Assembly (NCBI GenBank): GCA_021768085.1
Contig: JAETOJ010000007.1
Coordinates: forward strand, 62,001-126,000
Source: Bacillota bacterium
Lineage (GTDB): Bacteria; Bacillota; Clostridia; Oscillospirales; Oscillospiraceae
DNA: 64,000 nucleotides
Direction: 5' to 3'
Position numbers and translations under genes: made by a program. Numbering within the stretch: position 1 is the stretch's first letter; each line of letters opens with the position of its first letter. Under the pieces are notes generated by a model that ran no database searches, had not been told where the DNA came from, and saw only the letters and a program-made list of their open reading frames with translations. Positions 39,466-47,634 of the stretch are shown one piece after another.

Positions 39466-39797
39466 TGTCAGCCAAGAATTTGGATAATCACAACCGTTGG
39501 AGAAATCGTCAGGTAGCGTTCAGACTGTCGCCGGAGGAGGCCGATTTGTTGGACACCTATGTGCGCCTGTCCGGGCTGACCAAGCAGGACTACATCACCC
39601 GGCGGCTGCTCAACCGGGACATTGTAGTGCAGGGCAATCCCAGGGTCTACAAGGCCCTGCGTGACCAGCTCGCCGCCGTCCTGGAGGAGCTACGGCGGGT
39701 CAGGGATGGGGCTGGCATGGACAGCGAATTGCTGGACACCATCAACCTGATCGCAAAAATCATGGAAGGAATGAAGGAGGACACGAATGGCAGATGA
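39465..39797 (+). CDS. MobC-like relaxosome accessory protein
   Basis: RNRQVAFRLSPEEADLLDTYVRLSGLTKQDYITRRLLNRDIVVQGNPRVYKALRDQL. Confidence 0.8.
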   Translation: MSAKNLDNHNRWRNRQVAFRLSPEEADLLDTYVRLSGLTKQDYITRRLLNRDIVVQGNPRVYKALRDQLAAVLEELRRVRDGAGMDSELLDTINLIAKIMEGMKEDTNGR

Positions 39798-40775
39798 AAA
39801 AGAAAAGACTGTCCTGAACCCGTCTGTTGGCGCAGACGGAGGACAGCCAATCCTATGTACCGATACCAGTATAACAGACCATCCGCAGGATTGCAACGAC
39901 GAATTTTCCCCGGAGCACATTGAAAAACTGTTGCGGGAAATGAAGCAGGCAAACGATCCGGCGAATTTACCCACCGTCACCATGCGGGAGCTTTACGAAA
40001 CTGTCTACCAGAGCAGACCGCCCGTCATTGACGGTCTGCTCTGCTCCGGCACCTACCTCTTTGCCGGAGCGCCCAAGGTGGGCAAGTCGTTCCTGGTGGC
40101 CCAGCTCGCCTACCACGTCAGCTGGATGAACAGCTTGACAAATTTGTGCGGGAGCATCCCGACACCCGGCTTATCATCATCGACACCTTGCAGAAGGTTC
40201 GAGAGATGGGCAGTGAGGCGTACAGCTACGCCGACGATTATCAGATCGTCGGCAAGCTGAAGCAGTTTGCCGACAGGAATGGGCTTTGTCTGCTGGTTGT
40301 CCACCACACAAGGAAACAACCCTCCGGGGATAAGTTTGAGATGATTTCCGGCACAACGGGTCTGCTGGGCTGTGCGGATGGGGCGTTTATCCTCCAAAAA
40401 GAGAAGCGCACCGACAGCGCCGCCACGCTGGACGTAGTAGGCCGTGACCAGCCCGACCAGCGGATACACCTGGTACGGGATGAAGTGCGGCTCACCTGGG
40501 ATTTCGACCATGCAGAACGAGAGCTGTGGAAGGAACCGCCTGACCTCCTGCTGGTAAAGCTGGCAGAGCTGGTGACGGTTGAACGGCCCGTATGGAGCGG
40601 AACGGCAACGGAGCTGGTAACCGTTCTTAACTGTGACCTGACCGCTATTGCGCTGGCGATGCGGCTGAACATCCGGGCAAGTAAACTGCTGAACGAGTAC
40701 GGCATCCGCTATGAAAGCAACCGCACCCACGCCGGGCGGACGATTACGCTCACACTGATGAACCAAGAAGCGTGA
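39787..40775 (+). pseudogene. AAA (RepA/DnaB-like) ATPase disrupted by internal deletion with frameshift
   Basis: Walker A part (FAGAPKVGKSFLVAQLAYHVS) in one frame; LDEQLDKFVREHPDTRLIIIDTLQKVREM...VVHHTRK resumes in another frame at about 40125 with no intervening Walker A-to-B segment. Confidence 0.82.
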
Positions 40776-40853
40776 CGACTGTGACAACCGTGACGACTAA
40801 AAACGGAGAGGGGGTGTCCCTCTCAGGTCGTCACAGTCGTCACGGTTGTCACG
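40771..40853. repeat. iteron-like inverted repeat of 9-bp GTGACnACn units with central hairpin
   Basis: CGTGACGACTGTGACAACCGTGACGAC ... GTCGTCACAGTCGTCACGGTTGTCACG; centre GAGAGGGggtgtCCCTCTC. Confidence 0.85.
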
Positions 40854-40965
40854 GGCAAAGTTTAGGCGGGGTGCAGGGTGCCCTTTTCAAAGGGCGGCCC
40901 TGCTGGGGGAGGCAACCGCAGTTGCCGGGGGCAAAGCCCCCTGTCCCCCTCGGGAGAGCCCACGG

Positions 40966-41025
40966 CACTTTCGCACCAACGGGGCGAAAGTGTCATAGTG
41001 GGTTATTACACTTCCGCAGAAGTGT
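40966..41025 (+). promoter_or_regulatory. oriT: putative oriT of the MobV relaxase
   Basis: Hairpin CACTTTCGC...GCGAAAGTG, then TAGTGGGTTATTACACTT (similar to the pMV158-type nic region TAGTGTGTTATACTTT), then hairpin ACACTTC-CGCA-GAAGTGT; about 55 nt upstream of the relaxase. Confidence 0.7.
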
Positions 41026-41079
41026 CTCCCTCGACGATGCCCCGTACCACATCAATCTACAATCAGGAGGAACGTGCTT

Positions 41080-42423
41080 ATGGCAAGAGGCGACGGTATC
41101 GACCGTACCAACGCAAGAAATATGAGGCTGACGGCTACCAAAATTGGCAACACCCAGCAGCACAACGAACGTGAAAAGGATTCCTACGTCAATCAGGATA
41201 TTGTGCCGGAGCGGACACCGCTCAACATCCATTTCAAAACTCCTTCCGCCGGGTATCAGGAGATGTTCGCACAGATGGAGGCCGATGGCGTGATCTCCAC
41301 CCGTGGCATTAAGGCGGATGCCTTTCGGTATGGAGAGCTGGTCTTTGATGTCAACTCCGCCTACTTCTACAATCATGGCGGCTACGACTTCGCAAAACAA
41401 TTTTACACCGATGCTTACAAATCCGCAATAGAAATCGTAGGAGGAGAGCAATATATTTTGTCGGCGGTCATGCACGCCGACGAGCGCAACCGGGCCATGT
41501 CCGAGGCGTTGGGGGAGGATGTGTATCACTATCACCTCCATGTGGTCTATGTCCCGGTTGTACAGAAGGAAGTCCGATGGACAAAGCGGTGCAAGGACAA
41601 GTCCCTGGTGGGCAAGGTCAAGGAAACCATTATGCAGGTGAGCATGAGTAAGAAGTGGGCTTCAAAGCCCGCCGTTGATGATGTGACCGGCGAACCGCTT
41701 CTGACAGCCAAGGGAAAGCCTGTCCTCAGAAAGTCGTACAGTGTTTTGCAGGACGATTTTTTCCGGGCCATGCGGAACGCCGGGTATGATGACCTGGAAC
41801 GAGGGGAACGGGGCAGTTCCGAGGAACATTTGACGGTCACGCAGTTTAAGGTGGAGCGTGAGAGAGAGCGGCTTGCCCAGCTTCAAGCGGCAACTGTGCT
41901 GGCCCAGGCCGAGGCCGAGAAAAGGAAAAAGGAGGCAGACGCCGCCGAAAAGAAAGCGGCCCAGGCAAAGGCCAAGCTGGACGATGTGGCCCCGTTGCTG
42001 AAGGGTATGGAAAAGCTGGCGGCGGACTACTCTGACGACCCGGAGCGGACTTTGCCGGAGGCGGGGCCGCTGGAATCGGCCAGGGCCTACCGGGAGAAGA
42101 AGGCCAAGCCCCTTTGGGAGAAGATTGTCAAGGTGCTGCGCTCGGTCTATCGGGCCTATTTCGACCTCAAGAGCAGTTTTGAACAGTTGCAGAGGGCCTA
42201 TGACCGGGAGGTCAGCAAGAACAGTTCTCTTTCAGCCAGGATTTATGAGGTCTGTGCTGAGAGAGACAGTCTGAAGGGGCAGGTCAGGGACTATGAGCGG
42301 GTCAGGAGGGCCATTGGCCCGGAACAGGCAGACAGGATATTGGAAGTTGCTCATCAGCAGGAACAGGCTGAAAAGGAACGGAGGCGAGGGACAAGGCAAA
42401 AAGCGAGGTCAGGCGCACGATAA
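41080..42423 (+). CDS. MobV (Mob/Pre) family relaxase
   Basis: RTNARNMRLTATKIGNTQQHNEREKDSYVNQDI; ILSAVMHADERNRAMSEALGEDVYHYHLHVVYVP; coiled-coil C-terminus. Confidence 0.93.
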   Translation: MARGDGIDRTNARNMRLTATKIGNTQQHNEREKDSYVNQDIVPERTPLNIHFKTPSAGYQEMFAQMEADGVISTRGIKADAFRYGELVFDVNSAYFYNHGGYDFAKQFYTDAYKSAIEIVGGEQYILSAVMHADERNRAMSEALGEDVYHYHLHVVYVPVVQKEVRWTKRCKDKSLVGKVKETIMQVSMSKKWASKPAVDDVTGEPLLTAKGKPVLRKSYSVLQDDFFRAMRNAGYDDLERGERGSSEEHLTVTQFKVERERERLAQLQAATVLAQAEAEKRKKEADAAEKKAAQAKAKLDDVAPLLKGMEKLAADYSDDPERTLPEAGPLESARAYREKKAKPLWEKIVKVLRSVYRAYFDLKSSFEQLQRAYDREVSKNSSLSARIYEVCAERDSLKGQVRDYERVRRAIGPEQADRILEVAHQQEQAEKERRRGTRQKARSGAR

Positions 42424-42435
42424 TCACTAAAAATC

Positions 42436-42458
42436 GGAGGGCGCAGTGAGCGCCCTCC
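42436..42458 (+). terminator. terminator after relaxase gene
   Basis: GGAGGGCGC...GCGCCCTCC-TGTTTTG. Confidence 0.75.
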
Positions 42459-42468
42459 TGTTTTGTAC

Positions 42469-42497
42469 TTGTCAACAGGTATTCTTGGTGTTATAAT
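42469..42497 (+). promoter_or_regulatory. promoter TTGTCA-17-TATAAT for the IME cargo gene
   Basis: TTGTCAACAGGTATTCTTGGTGTTATAAT. Confidence 0.75.
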
Positions 42498-42600
42498 GAG
42501 GAGGGTAAATTGGAAATGGAATTTTAAGGTGCGGTTTGACTAACATTTATGATATTAGCTTTAGGTTTTCTCGGATTTACATTAGGAGGTATATTCAAAG

Positions 42601-44268
42601 ATGAAAAGAGCCCTTTCCCTGCTACTATGTGTTGCTCTGTTGCTGACGTTGTTAAGTGCATGTCAGGAACCTGCGTCAGAATCCACCGCAACCGTTTCTC
42701 CAACTGTTGCGGAAATAGAGTGGACTGTTGGTGAACTGGTCAATTTGGCCTTTGAACACTCTGGATGTGAGGATATAGATGGTTTGGAAGCTATCTCTGC
42801 TGACCTTGACCGAGAGACGCTGATAGTCTATATTGAAAATGTCTATGGTATCCAAGAATCTTGGGAAGATGCGGCATTGGTTCGGGCCACTGGAATGTCT
42901 GCATTTGAAATTGCTGTGCTGCGCATGGAGGACAGCACAGCTGCCGCTCAGGCGGTTACTGCATTGGAAGATTACATTGCCAACAGACAGGGGGATTTTG
43001 TGGGCTATGCTCCTGCGGAGGCGGACATGGTAGCAAACGGCAGCATTATTCAGGATGGGCCGTTTGTAGCATTGTTCATTTGCCTGGATGTTGATTATGC
43101 CTCTGAGGTAGTGACCCAGGCTCTCAAAGGTGAAATACTGCCTGAGCCAGAACCGACCATACCCGCAGATGCTATCACCGATGTGAAGGAGTTGCGAGAT
43201 TGGTTGGTGTCCTACTGCGGGATGGAGGAAACAGAGCTGGAGTTACTGGATGACAGCGATTCGGACGCTTTGAACGCCTATATTGAGGACAGTTATGGTT
43301 TGAATCGGAACCAGTGGATGGAATGTGCCATCGCACGGGGGACAGGGGACTCTGCTTTTGAGGTAGCGGTGATGACTGGCGCTAATGATTGGGCACTGTC
43401 CTCCGATATTAAGAAATCTTTGGATTGGTACTTAAATAGCAAACAAATTGCATTTCAGGATAATGCTGAGGAGAAATCTATGCTAAGTCAGGCCGTGTCT
43501 GCCGGCGGTGTTGCTCGTTCGGAAGAATATGTGTATATTGTCCTGCTGGCCTGTAAAGAAGCGAAACAGACCGCAAATGCTTTTGCGGAAACGGCAGCAA
43601 CCTATGGGGTTACATTTTCAACGCGAAATGGAATATTTCAGGAGGACCCGAATTACTCAGGCCGTATACTATTTGTTCAGCCGAATAAGATTGACATGTC
43701 CTTTTATGATACAACCGCCATCTGCACCGCTTGGAATACGGGAGATGTTTCTGGGCTGTCCAGCTATGACAGGGATATATATGATGCAGCCAAAGTGGTG
43801 CTGAATGAAGTCTTGAAAGAGGATATGAACGATTTGGAGAAAGAAATTGCCATTTACGACTGGCTGGTCAGCAACGTGAATTATGACGGAGCGTACCAGG
43901 ACGTAATGAAAGAAACCTCCGGCGAATCTGCCACTCCCTACGGGGGACTTGTAAACCGCACAGCAATATGTTTGGGATATGTTACGACCTTCCAACTGCT
44001 TATGGATTTGGCCGAAGTAGAGTGCATTACTGTTGCTGGCTCAACCTTCGCCAGTCAGGAGGATCATGGCTGGAACTTGGTTCGGATAGATGGGAATTGG
44101 TATTGCACAGATGTGACTTGGGATGCTAACCGTCAGGCGTGGGGAGGCGGAGGAGAAAAGGATTGGAAGTTCTTCAATATCACCAGCGATGACATGGCCG
44201 CAACTGACCATCAATGGGATTACGCCAACACGCCCGAAGCTATCACTACGGGGAGCGGTCGGGGCTGA
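42601..44268 (+). CDS. lipoprotein with two DUF4358-like repeats fused to a transglutaminase-like domain (IME cargo)
   Basis: Lipobox LLSAC; repeats YIENVYGIQESWEDAALVRATGMSAFEIAVL and YIEDSYGLNRNQWMECAIARGTGDSAFEVAVM; TGase triad TAICLGYVTTFQLL / DHGWNLVRI / CTDVTWDA. Confidence 0.88.
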   Translation: MKRALSLLLCVALLLTLLSACQEPASESTATVSPTVAEIEWTVGELVNLAFEHSGCEDIDGLEAISADLDRETLIVYIENVYGIQESWEDAALVRATGMSAFEIAVLRMEDSTAAAQAVTALEDYIANRQGDFVGYAPAEADMVANGSIIQDGPFVALFICLDVDYASEVVTQALKGEILPEPEPTIPADAITDVKELRDWLVSYCGMEETELELLDDSDSDALNAYIEDSYGLNRNQWMECAIARGTGDSAFEVAVMTGANDWALSSDIKKSLDWYLNSKQIAFQDNAEEKSMLSQAVSAGGVARSEEYVYIVLLACKEAKQTANAFAETAATYGVTFSTRNGIFQEDPNYSGRILFVQPNKIDMSFYDTTAICTAWNTGDVSGLSSYDRDIYDAAKVVLNEVLKEDMNDLEKEIAIYDWLVSNVNYDGAYQDVMKETSGESATPYGGLVNRTAICLGYVTTFQLLMDLAEVECITVAGSTFASQEDHGWNLVRIDGNWYCTDVTWDANRQAWGGGGEKDWKFFNITSDDMAATDHQWDYANTPEAITTGSGRG

Positions 44269-44397
44269 GCCAATATTCCAGTTTATGAGGATGGAGCAAT
44301 AGACTGGAAACAGTTGCGTTTCCTCTCCTCTTGTGCTATAATGATAGTCGCAAACCAGCAAAACAAATAGTAAGTCCTCTACTCCCGTTATCACTGC

Positions 44398-44416
44398 TGA
44401 TAACAATTTGATAACA
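44398..44416 (+). repeat. putative integrase arm-type site, right
   Basis: TGATAACAATTTGATAACA; see left copy. Confidence 0.75.
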
Positions 44417-44516
44417 GCCCATCGTATAGGCTGGATAATATGGATATATCAAATAATCAAAAGAAAAGGGTATCATATTTCCAAAGCAAAATCTGTTAGA
44501 ATACGATACCCAGCAA

Positions 44517-44529
44517 CGAGTGGGAATGA
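44517..44529 (+). repeat. att core direct repeat, right copy
   Basis: CGAGTGGGAATGA identical to 37340..37352. Confidence 0.92.
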
Positions 44530-44552
44530 CCGTCAAAGAGAATGATTGCAAA

Positions 44553-44608
44553 GGGCAAGCGAACCGCCCTGTTGAACGACAAGTTCAGCAGGGCGTTTTT
44601 GCTTGCCC
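44553..44608. terminator. nested hairpin, probable original guaA terminator displaced by the element
   Basis: GGGCAAGC..GCCCTG..GAAC..GTTC..CAGGGC..GCTTGCCC then TTTTTC. Confidence 0.75.
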
Positions 44609-44613
44609 TTTTT

Positions 44614-45021
44614 CTATATTTTGGCTTGGCACTCACTGCACTCCGCATCGTGAATTGAGACAATACCGCCGCAACCTGGACAGGTGTACTTTTCAAGTTG
44701 TTGTTCCATAAAAATGGTGAGGCCATGCTCTTTCACAAAAAGACTATTTTCCACAAGGCTTGCGCCATAACGCTGTTTATAACTCTTGTCCAAGTTTTTA
44801 ATCAATTTACAAGGAAAAGAATCACACATAAAACAATAGGTTAGGTTCTTTTCTGCAATACAATCTTTAATCTTACACTTACGGCAATGCTCTGGTTTGC
44901 CATCATCACCTGGAAGGCAACCGGCACAAGGCTTTTTCACATAGCAATGCTTATAGCAAACTATGCAGTTCATCCCGCAGGGAGCAAAGAAAGCAGCGTC
45001 AATTGCTGGCGGCATCTTCAT
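44614..45021 (-). CDS. cysteine-rich DUF3795-like protein with C-terminal zinc-ribbon motif
   Basis: CGMNCIVCYKHCYVKKPCAGCLPGDDGKPEHCRKCKIKDC; YTCPGCGGIVSIHDAECSEC. Confidence 0.8.
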   Translation of the reverse strand: MKMPPAIDAAFFAPCGMNCIVCYKHCYVKKPCAGCLPGDDGKPEHCRKCKIKDCIAEKNLTYCFMCDSFPCKLIKNLDKSYKQRYGASLVENSLFVKEHGLTIFMEQQLEKYTCPGCGGIVSIHDAECSECQAKI

Positions 45022-45039
45022 GGCACTGTTCTCCTTTCG

Positions 45040-45226
45040 CCACTGAACATAGACCTTGTCCTTACGATTCTTTTCATCATCGCAGGTACTCGGCCAGTTG
45101 ATTTGACAGAGGAGGCCGCCTCTTTCGACTTCCGGGAGGCGTCCCCCATGGCTACCGGGTAGCCCACCGCCCGGAGCATGGCCAGATGTTGTCACTGTCC
45201 CTATCCAGCGCAATCATACGAATCAT
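45040..45226 (-). pseudogene. remnant of HAD-superfamily (Cof-type) hydrolase
   Basis: minus strand MIRMIALDRDSDN joined directly to a frameshifted MLRAVGYPVAMGDASRKSKEAA; the two ends of a HAD protein with the middle missing. Confidence 0.7.
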
Positions 45227-45349
45227 CGGTATTCCCCCCCGCTTTGGCGGATTGGCTCCGCCTGTCCCATTCAGTATAGCCCATGTTCCGCCGCTTGGCA
45301 AGGGGAGCGGGGCGGTTTCCGGCGCCTGGGAAAAATGCCGTGGGGGGTC

Positions 45350-45366
45350 TTGACCGATTTGGTCAA
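45350..45366. promoter_or_regulatory. palindromic operator TTGACC-GATTT-GGTCAA overlapping the -35 of the TetR-ABC operon
   Basis: Perfect dyad; TTGACC also forms the -35 of TTGACC-17-TATGGT. Confidence 0.7.
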
Positions 45367-45401
45367 CGGCGGTATGGTAGGGGAGGAGAGGAGGACGGGC
45401 T

Positions 45402-46031
45402 ATGAATCAGAAGTTTTTCAAGCTCCCCCAGGAGCGGCAGGATCTCATCCGGAACAGCGCCATGGTGGAGTTCGGCGGGGGCAGCTTCAAAAAGACGTCG
45501 GCGGACTCCATCGCAAAACGGGCGGGGGTGTCCAAGGGCCTGCTGTTCCACTACTTCAAGGATAAGCGGGAGATGTACCTTTACCTGTTCCAGTATGCCA
45601 TCGACGAGTGCGTGGAGATTTTCAACCGGCACATTTTGAAGAACACCTATTTTAAGGAGACGGATTTTTTTCTGATTCTGGAAAAGGGTCAGAAGGTGAA
45701 GATGGACATGGTACGCCGCCACCCGGGGCTGTTCCGCTTCGTCATGCGGGCCTACTACGAGCGGGACAGCGTGCTCACCCCCAAGCTGCGGAAAAAGCTG
45801 GACGATGTGCTGGCTCAGACCACCGACAGCTTTCTTGCCCGGGCGGATCTTTACAAGTTCAAGGACGGGGTGGATCCCCGCGCGGTGGTGCGGCTGCTCA
45901 CCCTGTCCGCCGAGGGGATGCTGGCGGAGACGGGGGCCTACACGGCGGAGGAAATCGAGACGCTGTTTTTGGAGTACCAGAAGTACGCGCAGATGCTGAG
46001 GCAGAATCTCTATAAGGAGGAATACCTATGA
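45402..46031 (+). CDS. TetR/AcrR-family regulator
   Basis: SFKKTSADSIAKRAGVSKGLLFHYFKDKREMYLYL HTH. Confidence 0.93.
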   Translation: MNQKFFKLPQERQDLIRNSAMVEFGGGSFKKTSADSIAKRAGVSKGLLFHYFKDKREMYLYLFQYAIDECVEIFNRHILKNTYFKETDFFLILEKGQKVKMDMVRRHPGLFRFVMRAYYERDSVLTPKLRKKLDDVLAQTTDSFLARADLYKFKDGVDPRAVVRLLTLSAEGMLAETGAYTAEEIETLFLEYQKYAQMLRQNLYKEEYL

Positions 46032-46720
46032 TCCAAATTGACCGTCTCACCAAGAGCTACGGCAGGGCCCGGGGGGTGACGGAGCTGACCCTCCATGTTC
46101 CGGAGGGGAGCTGCTTCGGCTTCATTGGCCCCAACGGGGCGGGCAAGTCCACCACCATCCGCACCCTGTTGGGGCTGCTGGCCCCCACCGCCGGCTCGGC
46201 CAGGGTGCTGGGGCTGGACTGCGTTCGGGAACGGGAAAAAATTCTGGCCCAGGTGGGCTATATGCCCTCCGAGGCCATGTTTTACCCGGATATGCGGGTC
46301 AGCGAGGTGATCCGCCTGTCCGCCGCCCTGCGCGGGCTGGACTGCCAGGCGCAGGCCGCCGCCCTGTGCGAGGCGCTGGAGCTGGACGCCCGCAAACGTA
46401 TCCGGGAGCTGAGCCTGGGCAACCGCAAGAAGGTGTCCATCGTATGCGCCATGCAGCACCGGCCCCGGCTGTATGTCCTGGACGAGCCCACCAGCGGGCT
46501 GGATCCCCTGGTGCAGCGGGCCTTTTGGGGGGAGCTGGAGGAGCGGCGGAAGGGGGGAGCCACGGTGTTCCTGTCCTCCCATGTGCTCTATGAGGTGCAG
46601 CGGTACTGCGACCGGGCCGCCATCCTCCGGGAGGGCCAGCTGGTGGTAGAGGGAACCACGGCGGAGCTGGACATCGAAAACAGGTTCTTCGACTACTACG
46701 AAGGGAGGACAGGGGCGTGA
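46028..46720 (+). CDS. ABC transporter ATP-binding protein
   Basis: FIGPNGAGKSTTIRTLLG, ELSLGNRKKVSIVCAMQHRPRLYVLDEPTSGLDP. Confidence 0.96.
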   Translation: MIQIDRLTKSYGRARGVTELTLHVPEGSCFGFIGPNGAGKSTTIRTLLGLLAPTAGSARVLGLDCVREREKILAQVGYMPSEAMFYPDMRVSEVIRLSAALRGLDCQAQAAALCEALELDARKRIRELSLGNRKKVSIVCAMQHRPRLYVLDEPTSGLDPLVQRAFWGELEERRKGGATVFLSSHVLYEVQRYCDRAAILREGQLVVEGTTAELDIENRFFDYYEGRTGA

Positions 46721-47499
46721 TCATCTTCAAAAAGGAGCTGCGCACGGGCCTGGTGGGCTTTTTGGTGTGGTGTGCCGTCATAGGCGGCCTGATGGCGGTA
46801 TGCGTGGGGCTGTATCCGTCCATAGCCGGATCCATGGAGGATGTGTCCGCCCTGTTCGCCGGGATGGGGGACTTCTCCGCCGCTTTTGGGCTGGATAAGC
46901 TACAATTTGGATCGATCATGGGGTTTTACGGCACGGAGTGCGGGAATATCCTGGGGCTGGGCGGGGCGTTCTACGCCGCCCTCACCGCCATGGGGCTGCT
47001 GGCGGGAGAGGAGGGCGGCCATACGGCGGAATTCCTGCTCACCCACCCGGTCAGCCGCCTGCGGGTCTGCCTGGAAAAGCTGGCGGCGCTGGCGGTACTG
47101 ATAGTCGGCCTGAATGTGCTGTGCTTTGGCTGCGGCGCGGGGGGCATCCTGATCATCGGCGAGGAGGCGGACTGGGGCGGCCTGCTGCGCTATCACGGGG
47201 CCCTTCTGCTGATGCAGCTGGAGATCGGCGCGCTGTGTTTCGGCCTGTCCGCCTTTTTGCGCCGGGGCGGGCTGGGGCTGGCCATGGGGCTGGCAGCGCT
47301 GCTCTACTTTACAGGCATCCTCATCAACCTGGACGGCGGCCTGGACTGGCTGCGCTTCGTCACGCCCTACTACTACGCCGACGCCGGACGGGTGCTGGAC
47401 GGCGAAGCCCTGGCGGGCCCCATGCTGGCGGGGTGCGCCCTGGGGGCGTTGGGCGCAGGGGCGGGCCTGTGGTGGTACGGAAGGAAGGACATTGCGTAA
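46717..47499 (+). CDS. ABC-2-type permease
   Basis: Multi-TM protein, overlaps the ATPase stop by 4 nt. Confidence 0.9.
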   Translation: MIIFKKELRTGLVGFLVWCAVIGGLMAVCVGLYPSIAGSMEDVSALFAGMGDFSAAFGLDKLQFGSIMGFYGTECGNILGLGGAFYAALTAMGLLAGEEGGHTAEFLLTHPVSRLRVCLEKLAALAVLIVGLNVLCFGCGAGGILIIGEEADWGGLLRYHGALLLMQLEIGALCFGLSAFLRRGGLGLAMGLAALLYFTGILINLDGGLDWLRFVTPYYYADAGRVLDGEALAGPMLAGCALGALGAGAGLWWYGRKDIA

Positions 47500-47589
47500 C
47501 CATCCGCTGGATTTGCGCATCTTGCCACAGGCCGGGGAAAAGTGGGATCTGCCTGGGTCCTTGGGCCGCATAAAGGAATATTGCACAGC

Positions 47590-47622
47590 GCCCGCGGCGT
47601 CGGAGCAGTTGACGCCGCGGGC
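47590..47622. terminator. hairpin between convergent genes
   Basis: GCCCGCGGCGTC / GACGCCGCGGGC; weak T-tract. Confidence 0.5.
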
Positions 47623-47634
47623 TGCTGCTTGCTG

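Larger units (their letters stand above)
37353..44529. mobile_element. integrative mobilizable element inserted at the 3' end of guaA
   Basis: Flanked by 13-bp direct repeats CGAGTGGGAATGA (37340..37352 and 44517..44529); encodes XRE, xis, int, mobC, broken AAA/RepA, MobV relaxase and cargo; no T4SS genes. Confidence 0.93.
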
